Assembly: GCF_002979655.1 (NCBI RefSeq)
Contig: NZ_PCPG01000001.1
Span: 434,001-498,000, forward strand
Length of the DNA stretch: 64,000 bases
Source: Microbacterium sp. MYb45
Lineage (GTDB): Bacteria; Actinomycetota; Actinomycetes; Actinomycetales; Microbacteriaceae
Direction of reading: 5' to 3'
Shown here in pieces: positions 24,041 through 31,500 of this stretch. A program made the position numbers and the translations under genes. Below the pieces are notes generated by a model, which made no database searches, was not told the origin of the DNA, and was given only the letters and a program-made list of their open reading frames with translations. The stretch's first letter is position 1. The number at the start of each line of letters is the position of its first letter.

Positions 24041-25038
24041 CAGTTGACTCTCACTCTCGGGTCGACGCTCGCGTACACGAGGTCGACGATGACGTTCGCG
24101 GTGATGATGAAGAAGGCGGCGAGCATCGTGATCGCCATGGTGACCGGGAGGTCTCCCGAGGTGGCTGCCCGCACCGCCGTGAACCCGAGACCGGGCACCG
24201 AGAAGATCTGCTCGGTCAGGACGGCACCGCCGAGCAGGGCGCCGATGTCCAGGCCCAGCATCGTGATGATCGGAGTGATGCCGGCACGGACCCCGTGGGT
24301 CGTGATCCGTCCGGGGCTCAGACCCTTCGCCCGCGCGGTGCGCATGTAGTCCTCGCCGAAGGTCTCGATCATGTTGTTCCGCGTGATGCGGATGTACTGC
24401 GCGCTGAACAGGATGGCCAGCGCGACCCAGGGGAGCAGGTAGTTCGTGAACCACGCCCCGGGTCCGGCGGGGCCGAACGGGGACGAGATCTGATTGCTCG
24501 TGAACGGCAGCCAGTGCAGTGCGCTCACGAACACGAGCAGGAGCAGCAGCCCGGTGACGGGGACAGGGAGCGAGACGCCGACGGATGCGGCTCCGACGAT
24601 GATCTTGTCCGTCGCCCTGCCCTTGCGGAGGGCTGCGAGCAGGCCGAGGCCGACGCCGATCACGGTCCACAGCACGACAGCACCGACGGCGATGGAGATC
24701 GTGTAGGGGAGCGCTCTGACGATGACGTCGGTGACGTTCTCGTTGGTCTGGAACGATTTGCCCAGGCAGGGCCAGGCGCAGACCTGCTCGGCGCCCGGGG
24801 CTCCGATGAGCCGTTCGCCGAAGAATCCACTGAGGTACGTGAAGTACTGCACCAGGAACGGCTTGTCCATGCCGAGGGCGACGCGCGCCTGGTCGATACG
24901 TTCAGGGGTGCACTCCTGGCCGCAGGCGGCTGCCGCAGGGTCTGCGGGGCCGATCTGGAACAGGGCGAACGTCACGAAGCTCACGACGAGCAGGAGGATG
25001 ACCAGCGCGGTCACGCGGCGGATGATGAATCCGAACAT
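24040..25038 (-). CDS. Peptide-type ABC transporter permease (DppB-like)
   Basis: Inner-membrane permease of 332 residues with about six helices and the EAA-type loop near GEDYMRTARAKGLSPGRI. It has the long external loop between helices 1 and 2 typical of DppB, here with four Cys (ACGQEC and VCAWPC), which could form disulfides outside the membrane. An intercistronic hairpin separates it from the upstream solute-binding protein gene. Confidence 0.9.
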   Translation of the reverse strand: MFGFIIRRVTALVILLLVVSFVTFALFQIGPADPAAAACGQECTPERIDQARVALGMDKPFLVQYFTYLSGFFGERLIGAPGAEQVCAWPCLGKSFQTNENVTDVIVRALPYTISIAVGAVVLWTVIGVGLGLLAALRKGRATDKIIVGAASVGVSLPVPVTGLLLLLVFVSALHWLPFTSNQISSPFGPAGPGAWFTNYLLPWVALAILFSAQYIRITRNNMIETFGEDYMRTARAKGLSPGRITTHGVRAGITPIITMLGLDIGALLGGAVLTEQIFSVPGLGFTAVRAATSGDLPVTMAITMLAAFFIITANVIVDLVYASVDPRVRVN

Positions 25039-25049
25039 TGCTGTCCCGT

Positions 25050-25081
25050 ACGGGGCCGACCGATCGAGTGGTCGGCCCCGT
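25050..25081 (-). other. Intercistronic hairpin between binding-protein and permease genes
   Basis: ACGGGGCCGACC pairs perfectly with GGTCGGCCCCGT across an 8-nt loop. There is no T-run in the direction of the operon, so it more likely stabilises the upstream mRNA or attenuates readthrough, giving more binding protein than membrane subunits, as in many ABC operons. Confidence 0.5.
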
Positions 25082-25107
25082 CCTTTCCGGAGGTGTCGTG
25101 TCGGCCG

Positions 25108-26832
25108 TTACTGTTCGACGCCGATGGTGGACAGGTCGATGCTTCCGAAGAAGTACCCCACCTGGGCGTTGTGGATCTTCGAACCCACGACGCTGTTGGT
25201 GAAGGTGCGGATGAGCGGAACGAGCGGGTAGGACTCCATGGCCTCGTTGTAGAGCTCGGCCCAGCGCGTGTTCAGCTCTTCGGAGGTGCCGTTGGTGTTG
25301 CGCAGCTCGTACATGTCGCCGGAGAGCTTCTCGTCGTAGAAGCGCGAGATGTTGCTGAAACCGTATCTCGTTCCGTCGAGGCTCGGGCCGATGTTGGGGT
25401 CGACCGTGGTCCGGGTGGAGCCGGAGGCCGCACCGCCGCACCAGCCGGCGCGGGCGATGTCGGGCATCTCGTCGCTGGCGAGCACCGTGTAGTAGTTCGC
25501 GGCGGGGATCGGCACGAGCTGCAGGTCGATGCCGAGCTCGGTGAAGTTCTGCTGGAGCACGGTGCCGAGGTTCTTGTACCGGTCGATCGCGTTCGAGTAG
25601 CCGTAGGTGAGCGAGGCGGGGAGGTCCTTGCCCTCGAGCAGCTTCTTGGCGGCGTCGAGCTGCGGGGCGCCGTCGATGTCGAGGTCGGTGGTCTCGGCGA
25701 CGTACCCGACCTGCGAGTCGTTCAGGTACGAGTTGGTGAGCTTGCCGAAGCGCGCACCGCCGTACTGCACCTGGATCGCCGCACGGTCCATCGCCAGGGC
25801 GAGCGCGTGGCGCACGTCGGGGTCGGTGATGGTCTCGGTGTTGAAGTTGAGCACATCGGTGCAGCCGAGCAATCCGGAGGCGGTGCGGTCGGCGACGGAC
25901 GACTCGGTCAGGCGTGACGTGTCCGAGGCCTGGAGGGCTCCGTTCGAGTCGAGCGTGATCGCGGTCGGGTCGGCATCCGAGATCAGCTGCTGGCTGATGG
26001 TCGCCTGCGCGGTGGACAGCGAGAACGTGAACGTGTCCGGGAGGGCGGTGCGGTTCTCGTCGGTCGCGGGATCCCAGGAGGGGTTGCGCACGAGCTTCAG
26101 CTCCCGGCCGCGGTCGTAGCTGGAGACCATGTAGGGGCCCGAAGAGATCGGGTGGTTCGTGTAATCGAGCATCGTGTCCCTCGCCTGCGGGACCGGCGCC
26201 GTGTTCGAGCGCGACACGAGTGCGGCGAAGTCGGGGTTCGGCTGCTTCAGATGGAAGATCACGGTCTTGTCGTCGGGGGTCTCGACGGCTGTGAGATCGC
26301 CGCCGCCCGAGTACGGACCCTTGTAGTCATCGGCATCGAGAGCGGAGTTCAACTCCTGCGGTGCCTGGGTGAAGACGTCGCGCGCGAACGTGCGGGCGAT
26401 GCCGTACTTCACATCGGCGGCGGTGATGGGCGTACCGTCCTCGTACTTCAGACCGTCTTTGAGGGTGTACGTCCAGGTGAGGCCGTCTTCCGAGGCGGTG
26501 CCGGTGTCGGTCGCGAGGTCGCCGACGATCGTGGGCGGCTCTCCGGCGGTCTCCTTCGCCATCGTCAGCGTGCGGTAGTAGAGCTGGCCGACGTTCGCGG
26601 TCTGCACATAGTTGCTGTTGCCCGGGTCGAGCGTCATGAAGTCGCTCGACATCAGGACGTTGACGTTGCCGCCGGCCTCGTCGAAGCCCGGCTGCACGAT
26701 GTGCGCGGCATACGGGTCCTTCGAGCCGGTGGGGGCGGATTGCCCGTTCTGTGCGGTGACGCTGGTGCAACCGGTGACGACCAGGGCGATGGCCACGGTC
26801 GCAGCGGCGAGCAGGGGACTGCGGTGTCTCAT
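25108..26832 (-). CDS. ABC transporter substrate-binding lipoprotein, family 5
   Basis: Extracytoplasmic solute-binding protein of 574 residues anchored by lipidation at Cys22 (lipobox LVVTGC). It follows the SBP_bac_5 pattern: LDPGNSNYVQTANVGQLYY, LKDGLKYEDGTPITAADVKYG and later DPDVRHALALAMDRAAI, which is strongly conserved in the peptide/nickel group. Members bind peptides, nickel chelates, opines or small ring compounds, so the partner enzymes are better clues than the family name. It is second in the minus-strand operon, after one of the two permeases, an unusual gene order. Confidence 0.9.
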   Translation of the reverse strand: MRHRSPLLAAATVAIALVVTGCTSVTAQNGQSAPTGSKDPYAAHIVQPGFDEAGGNVNVLMSSDFMTLDPGNSNYVQTANVGQLYYRTLTMAKETAGEPPTIVGDLATDTGTASEDGLTWTYTLKDGLKYEDGTPITAADVKYGIARTFARDVFTQAPQELNSALDADDYKGPYSGGGDLTAVETPDDKTVIFHLKQPNPDFAALVSRSNTAPVPQARDTMLDYTNHPISSGPYMVSSYDRGRELKLVRNPSWDPATDENRTALPDTFTFSLSTAQATISQQLISDADPTAITLDSNGALQASDTSRLTESSVADRTASGLLGCTDVLNFNTETITDPDVRHALALAMDRAAIQVQYGGARFGKLTNSYLNDSQVGYVAETTDLDIDGAPQLDAAKKLLEGKDLPASLTYGYSNAIDRYKNLGTVLQQNFTELGIDLQLVPIPAANYYTVLASDEMPDIARAGWCGGAASGSTRTTVDPNIGPSLDGTRYGFSNISRFYDEKLSGDMYELRNTNGTSEELNTRWAELYNEAMESYPLVPLIRTFTNSVVGSKIHNAQVGYFFGSIDLSTIGVEQ

Positions 26833-26878
26833 GACGCGTTATCTTTCGGTGGGGGTCGGGTGTTCGGGGGAGGGAAGG

Positions 26879-27892
26879 TCAGCTGCGGGAGGCCTTGGGA
26901 TCGAGCGCGTCGCGCACGGCGTCGCCGAGCAGGTTGAAGGCGAGCACGGTGATGATGAGCGCGGTGCCGGGCACGATGAGGAACCAGGGGTCGCTGAGGT
27001 ACCAGTTGCCCGCCTGAGCGGCGTTGAGCATCTGCCCCCAGGACGGCGTCGGGTCCTTCACGCCGACGCCGAGGAAGGACAGTGCGGCTTCGGCGGAGAT
27101 GTTCGCGGGGATCATCATGGTCGCGTAGACGAGGACGACCCCGAGCACGTTCGGGATGACCTGACGGAAGATGATGGTCCGGTGCGAGGCCCCGTAGGAC
27201 TTCGCCGCCTCGATGTACTCCTGCTCGCGGATGCTGAGCACCTGGCCGCGCACGACTCTGGCCAGGTACGCCCAGCCGAAGAACCCGAGGATCAGCACGA
27301 GGGAGGCGATGGGGACGAAGCTGCCCTGGCCGAGGGGCGTGTCGCGCAGCCGGGATTGCAGGATCGGGGTGAGCGAGAGCACCAGGAGCAGGTGCGGGAA
27401 GGCGAGGAAGAGGTCGATGATGCGGCTGATGACCATGTCGACCTTGCCGCCGAAGTAGCCGGCCGCCGCCCCGAGCACGGTTCCGAGGACGACCGAGACC
27501 AGCGTCGAGAGCAGGGCGATCAGCAACGAGACCTGAGCCCCGTAGGCGATGCGGGCGAAGATGTCGCGTCCGAGTCCCGGTTCGACGCCGAGCCAGTGCT
27601 CCACGGACGGGTACATGTAGGCGGGGAGCGGCAGGCCGGGGGTGTTGAAGTTGTCGAGGACCTCAGGGCCGGTGTTCGTGGTGAACGGATCCTGCCCCTC
27701 GATCGCGACCAGCACGGGGGCGAGGAGGGCGAAGAGCACGATCGCCACGACGACCCCGAAGGAGACGAGGGCGATGGGGCTGCGGCGGATGCGCAGCCAC
27801 GCCGTCCCGAGGAGCGAGCGTCCGGTCGCGATCTTCGGCGGCGCGGTGGGCAGCGCCTCCGTCTTCGGGGTCAGCGTCTGGGTGTCGGTCAC
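26879..27892 (-). CDS. Peptide-type ABC transporter permease (DppC-like)
   Basis: Second permease, 337 residues. After a ~30-residue cytoplasmic N-terminus it has six helices; the EAA-type loop reads QEYIEAAKSYGASHRTII and the IPANISAEAALSFLGVGVKDP segment is diagnostic of DppC/OppC. AAGGAAG precedes its GTG start. It is the first gene of the operon 27892 to 19597, immediately downstream of two of the three putative GntR operators. Confidence 0.9.
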   Translation of the reverse strand: MTDTQTLTPKTEALPTAPPKIATGRSLLGTAWLRIRRSPIALVSFGVVVAIVLFALLAPVLVAIEGQDPFTTNTGPEVLDNFNTPGLPLPAYMYPSVEHWLGVEPGLGRDIFARIAYGAQVSLLIALLSTLVSVVLGTVLGAAAGYFGGKVDMVISRIIDLFLAFPHLLLVLSLTPILQSRLRDTPLGQGSFVPIASLVLILGFFGWAYLARVVRGQVLSIREQEYIEAAKSYGASHRTIIFRQVIPNVLGVVLVYATMMIPANISAEAALSFLGVGVKDPTPSWGQMLNAAQAGNWYLSDPWFLIVPGTALIITVLAFNLLGDAVRDALDPKASRS

Positions 27893-27929
27893 GATCTTCC
27901 TTGATGGGCCGGGGAGCGGGTGCTCAGAA

Positions 27930-27940
27930 TTGTATACCAG
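27930..27940. promoter_or_regulatory. Putative GntR operator O1
   Basis: TTGTATACCAG, which overlaps ATTGTA, read TACAAT on the minus strand and the best -10 for the ABC operon. It is a degenerate copy of the motif in O2 and O3. Confidence 0.5.
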
Positions 27941-27951
27941 CGGGAACGAGG

Positions 27952-27964
27952 TTGGGATACCAAA
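27952..27964. promoter_or_regulatory. Putative GntR operator O2
   Basis: TTGGGATACCAAA, centred 23 bp from O1, near the -35 position of the ABC operon promoter. It differs from O3 at one base. Confidence 0.55.
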
Positions 27965-28034
27965 TTCCAGAGCGCTGTGATTTCTGCGTACTTACGGGGG
28001 AACATCTTGAAGAGCAGAAGCGCGTGAGATAGTT

Positions 28035-28047
28035 TTTGGATACCAAA
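28035..28047. promoter_or_regulatory. Putative GntR operator O3
   Basis: TTTGGATACCAAA, a palindrome with an ATA centre, 26 nt before the start of the divergent amidohydrolase gene and 83 bp from O2. The TGGnnnnCCA core resembles sites used by FCD-type GntR regulators; such a regulator is encoded at 29560. Confidence 0.6.
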
Positions 28048-28073
28048 TCGCATCTCAGATCATCGGGGCTCTC

Positions 28074-29540
28074 ATGCGCACACTTCTCACCGCCGACCAC
28101 GTGCTGGTGTTCGACGGTACCTCCCACCGGGAACTCCGGCAGGGGGCCGTGGTCGTCGAGGACGACCTGATCGTCTTCGCCGGCCCGGCTGACCAGGCTC
28201 CCTCGGGCATCGACGAGCGCCTGGAACTCGGGGAGAGCCTGCTGATGCCCGGGCTCATCGACCTGGACGCGCTCACCGACATCGACCACTTGATCTTGGA
28301 CGCTTGGGGTACTCGTGAGCAGGCGGCCCGACTGCAGTGGTCGGAGGACTACTTCGACCGTCGGCGGCATGTCTTCGACGAGGATGAGCGTGCACGGATC
28401 CGGGAGATCGCGCTGGTGCAGCTCGCGCTGCACGGCATCACCTCCTACATGCCGATCGCCTCGGAGGTGCATTCGGTCTGGGCCGAATCGGCGGGCGACC
28501 TTCACCGGATGGCGGCGTTCTCGCGCGCTCTCGGGCTGCGCGGATTCCTCGGTCCCTCCTACCGCTCGGGCGTGAACGTCGTGACGGCGTCGGGTGAACG
28601 CCGGGTGCGGTTCGCGCCGGAGGAGGGTGAGGTCGGGCTCGCCGACGCCATCCGGTTCCATGACGAGCTGGCCGCGCTCGGCGAGCCGCTGCTCACGCCC
28701 GTCTTCCTGCCCTGCCGCATCGAGACGCTGACTCCCGAGCTGCTCGCGGCGACGGGGGCGGCGGCGGTGGAGCGCGGAGCGATCGTCCGGCTGCACGCGC
28801 TGCAGGGGGAGGTCGAGCGCGAGCTCATCCTCGATGCCCACGGCTGCACTCCACTCGAGCTCATCGAGAGGACGGGCCTTCTGAACGATCGCCTCATCGT
28901 GCCGCACGGCGTGTTCCTCGACGTGAACACGCGGGTGCACGGGGAAGACCGCGGCGACCTCGCACGTCTGGTCGACGCGGGGGTGTCGATCGTGCACTGC
29001 CCGCTGACCAATGCCCGCTACGGCTCCGAACTCGAGACGTTCCAGCGTTATCGCGATGCCGGGGTGAACATCGCCCTCGGTACGGATTCGTTCCCGCCCG
29101 ATCTCATCCGGGGCATCGACACCGGGGTGTCGGTCGCGAAGGTGCAGAACGGCAGTCTCGCTGCCGGTGACCTCGCCGGATACGTCGACGCGGCGACGCT
29201 CGGCGGGGCGAAGGCGCTCCATCGCCCGGACCTCGGCAAGATCGCCGTCGGTGCCCAGGCCGATCTGACGGCGTTCCGGCTGGACGACGTGCGGATGGGC
29301 GCCGTCGACGACCCGCTGCGCACACTCGTGCTGAACGGCACGGCGCGCGATGCGTGCCTGACGATGGTCGCCGGCCGGGTCGTCATGCGTGACGGGAAGA
29401 TCGACGGAATCGACCTCGACGCGATCCGCGACGATACGCAGATACTCTTCGGGCAGATGCGGAACGCCTACACTGGGCGCGACCATCGGAGCGGAACGAC
29501 CGACGAACTCTTCCCTCCGGTCTTCCCCCGTCATGCCTGA
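28074..29540 (+). CDS. Amidohydrolase-like protein lacking the first HxH metal motif
   Basis: A 488-residue protein with the composite-domain layout of TrzA/SsnA-type amidohydrolases. Later ligands are present: His241 in RLHALQGE, His278 in VPHGVF, a His308 in VHCPLTN and Asp338 in LGTDSFPPD. The usual MPG(L)xxxHxH segment after the first strand reads PGLIDLDAL, so the paired His are replaced by Asp65 and Leu67. Either this subfamily uses another metal arrangement (Asp/His nearby at 69-72) or it has a changed function. It is divergent from the ABC/deaminase operon and followed 20 nt later by the GntR gene, so it belongs to the same pathway. Confidence 0.78.
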   Translation: MRTLLTADHVLVFDGTSHRELRQGAVVVEDDLIVFAGPADQAPSGIDERLELGESLLMPGLIDLDALTDIDHLILDAWGTREQAARLQWSEDYFDRRRHVFDEDERARIREIALVQLALHGITSYMPIASEVHSVWAESAGDLHRMAAFSRALGLRGFLGPSYRSGVNVVTASGERRVRFAPEEGEVGLADAIRFHDELAALGEPLLTPVFLPCRIETLTPELLAATGAAAVERGAIVRLHALQGEVERELILDAHGCTPLELIERTGLLNDRLIVPHGVFLDVNTRVHGEDRGDLARLVDAGVSIVHCPLTNARYGSELETFQRYRDAGVNIALGTDSFPPDLIRGIDTGVSVAKVQNGSLAAGDLAGYVDAATLGGAKALHRPDLGKIAVGAQADLTAFRLDDVRMGAVDDPLRTLVLNGTARDACLTMVAGRVVMRDGKIDGIDLDAIRDDTQILFGQMRNAYTGRDHRSGTTDELFPPVFPRHA

Positions 29541-29559
29541 TGCCCCGAGAGGTTCCGCG

Positions 29560-30225
29560 ATGAGTTCCGACAGCCTGATCACCGACGGATCCGCCCTCGC
29601 CGAGCGGGTCTATCGCGGTGTGCTGCGCCGGATCATCGTCGGAGAGCTCACCCCGGGGTCCTGGCTGAAGGAGCGGGATCTGTCGGAGCGGTTCGAGGTG
29701 TCCCGTGTGCCCGTCCGGCAGGCGCTCCAGCGGCTGGAGACAGACGGGTTCGTCGTCACGACACGCAACAAGGGGGCGAGTGTCACGCCGGTGACGAGGG
29801 CCGACGTCGAGGAGCTGTACGACGCGCGGCTGTGCATCGAGCCCTATGCGACGCGGCATGCGGCGCAACGTGTCCACTCGGGAGCGGCGAGTGCGGATCG
29901 GTTGCGCGAACTCCTCGAGCGTGCGCTCGCGCCGGGGGACACGGCCGAGCTGGGGGAGTCCAACCTCGGGTTCCACCTCGAGATCGTCCGTCTCTCCGGC
30001 AATCGCATCCTCGAACGCAGTCTGCGGCCCATGCTCGGCCGGATGCAGTGGATCTTCGGCATCACGCACGCCACACGGGAGCAGGAGCACGCGGTGGAGC
30101 ACCAGCAACTGCTCGACGCCATCGTCGCCGGGCGCGGCGAGGTGGCGGCGGCGCAGGCCTATGCGCACATCGATCAGGGGCGCGAACCCATCATCGAAGC
30201 CCTCGCGCAGGCACTCGACTGGTGA
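29560..30225 (+). CDS. GntR family transcriptional regulator (FCD type)
   Basis: A 221-residue regulator. The N-terminal winged helix shows the GntR pattern VYRGVLRRIIVGELTPGSWL, LSERFEVSRVPVRQALQRLETDGFV (about residues 20-75). The C-terminal helical FCD domain has the metal/ligand-site pattern RLCIEPYATRHAA, NLGFHLEIVRLSGN and HATREQEHAVEHQQLLDAI. It probably senses the cluster substrate and binds the three TTTGGATACCAAA-like sites between the divergent genes. ATG 29560 was chosen because GAGAGG lies about 8 nt upstream; an ATG at 29533 overlaps the preceding gene. Confidence 0.88.
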   Translation: MSSDSLITDGSALAERVYRGVLRRIIVGELTPGSWLKERDLSERFEVSRVPVRQALQRLETDGFVVTTRNKGASVTPVTRADVEELYDARLCIEPYATRHAAQRVHSGAASADRLRELLERALAPGDTAELGESNLGFHLEIVRLSGNRILERSLRPMLGRMQWIFGITHATREQEHAVEHQQLLDAIVAGRGEVAAAQAYAHIDQGREPIIEALAQALDW

Positions 30226-30232
30226 CGACGGG

Positions 30233-30261
30233 TTGACCCCTCCCTCGCTTTCCGATAGGAA
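30233..30261 (+). promoter_or_regulatory. Candidate promoter of the membrane protein/HTH_34 operon
   Basis: TTGACC (30233-30238) and TAGGAA (30256-30261), spacing 17. The -10 lies inside the first operator palindrome. Confidence 0.45.
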
Positions 30262-30263
30262 AG
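30248..30263. promoter_or_regulatory. Operator palindrome A (CTTTCC-GATA-GGAAAG)
   Basis: Perfect 6-4-6 inverted repeat overlapping the -10. Together with palindrome B it is the likely binding site of the winged-helix regulator encoded at 31163. Confidence 0.6.
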
Positions 30264-30269
30264 TAGTGA

Positions 30270-30287
30270 ACTTTCCGGATGGAAAGT
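30270..30287. promoter_or_regulatory. Operator palindrome B (ACTTTCC-GGAT-GGAAAGT)
   Basis: Perfect 7-4-7 inverted repeat with the same core as palindrome A, centre-to-centre 23 bp, i.e. about two helical turns, suiting cooperative binding of two dimers. Confidence 0.6.
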
Positions 30288-30387
30288 CAGGGAGGTCCAT
30301 CGTGGGGCAGAAGTCCTTCCCTGTCAGGACGCGCTCGTCCCGCCGGATGCCGATCTCGCGCAGCAGTATCTGGCTGCCGCTGACGCG

Positions 30388-31170
30388 GTGGCGGGGCGCC
30401 GCGACCGCGCGATCGACCGACGCGCGCTCGCCTGGCTCCAGATCCTCAATGCGGCGGTCACTGCGGCATACCTCGTCGCATTCGCGCTCGTCCTCCGGAA
30501 CGACGACGTGATCGCCTCGCAGGCGATCCTGTTCACCTTCCTGGTGTGGGGGCAGCTCGCGAGCGGCATGGCTCAGCGCAACGGGATGCAGTGGCGCATG
30601 ACTCGCTCGCGGTGGCCGGTCATCCTGGGTGGAGGGGTGCTGCTGGCCGCTGCCCTCGTGGTGTTCGGACTCGTGGCGTTGGACACCGCGCTCCCCGCCG
30701 GTACGGTGCTGATCCCCGCCGGTATGGTCCTGCTGGGCATCGGCGGCCACGGGGCGGTGCAGCTCCTTCGCGCGTCACGGGACCCGCGTCGTCCGCGTCC
30801 TGCTCGGGTCCCGCTACCGGCGCCCCTGCGGTGGGGAACCGTGCTTGTCGGTATCACTGTAGGCGTACTCACCATGCTGGCGGGATCCCCCGACGATGTC
30901 CTCCGGAGCGTGATCTCGTTGCTGGTGATGATGACGCTCCTCGCGTGGATCGTGGCCTTCAACACCCCGCTGGGGCTCCCGGCCATCGGAGCCGCCTGGC
31001 GTTGGCCGCATGTGGCGATGTTCTTCGTCGCGGCGTGCGTCCCCGTCGGGCTCACTCTCGCGGGCGAGTCCTTCGGGAACCGGGGGCTCGCGGGTGTTCT
31101 CGGAGGTGTCGTCGTGATCCTGCTCTTCGCCCTCGTGTCCTTCGTCCCCGGCCGGGCGAGCCGTGGCTGA
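30388..31170 (+). CDS. Multi-spanning membrane protein of unknown function (5' end possibly frameshifted)
   Basis: From GTG 30388 the protein has 260 residues and about six to seven membrane helices, with a central Arg/Pro loop near residue 130; no family I recognise. The same frame reads coding-like upstream of the GTG (PPDADLAQQYLAAADAV) back to about 30330 but has no start codon. A well-placed GTG at 30302, 6 nt after GGAGG, begins MGQKSFPV in another frame; restoring one base near 30326 would join the two. So the real N-terminus may be at 30302 with a 1-bp deletion. It overlaps the regulator gene downstream by 8 nt and sits behind two operator palindromes. Confidence 0.7.
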   Translation: MAGRRDRAIDRRALAWLQILNAAVTAAYLVAFALVLRNDDVIASQAILFTFLVWGQLASGMAQRNGMQWRMTRSRWPVILGGGVLLAAALVVFGLVALDTALPAGTVLIPAGMVLLGIGGHGAVQLLRASRDPRRPRPARVPLPAPLRWGTVLVGITVGVLTMLAGSPDDVLRSVISLLVMMTLLAWIVAFNTPLGLPAIGAAWRWPHVAMFFVAACVPVGLTLAGESFGNRGLAGVLGGVVVILLFALVSFVPGRASRG

Positions 31171-31492
31171 GCCGGCCTCCAGGCCTCACCCACGCACCCA
31201 GCTGGATGATAATTTCGCCTCGCCCATCCGGTTCTCCCTCATGGCGGCGCTGGGGGATGGGATGGAACTCGACTTCGCGACGCTTCGGGATGTCCTCCAG
31301 TGCGGTGACTCACCCCTGAGCAAGGCCATCACGCACCTGCAGGCTGCCGACTACGTGTTCGCGCGCAAGGCGAACGTCGGTGGCCGCTCGCGCACGTGGG
31401 TGCGTTCGACCAAGACGGGGCGCGACGCCTTCGCCGCACACCTCCAGGCGCTACGTGAGATCGTCGCCCTCGGAGGTGGGCAGGCCCTGTGA
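31163..31492 (+). CDS. Winged-helix transcriptional regulator (HTH_34/MarR-like)
   Basis: A 109-residue protein with a single winged-helix domain of the HTH_34 type: FASPIRFSLMAALGDGMELDF, VLQCGDSPLSKAITHLQAADYV as the recognition-helix region, and GGRSRTWVRSTKTGRDAF as the wing. Small regulators of this type commonly repress their own operon with a membrane partner. Its GTG start overlaps the membrane protein gene by 8 nt, and paired TTTCC-GGAAA palindromes lie at the operon promoter, a convincing autoregulatory layout. Confidence 0.83.
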   Translation: MAEPASRPHPRTQLDDNFASPIRFSLMAALGDGMELDFATLRDVLQCGDSPLSKAITHLQAADYVFARKANVGGRSRTWVRSTKTGRDAFAAHLQALREIVALGGGQAL

Positions 31493-31500
31493 GCGTGGGC

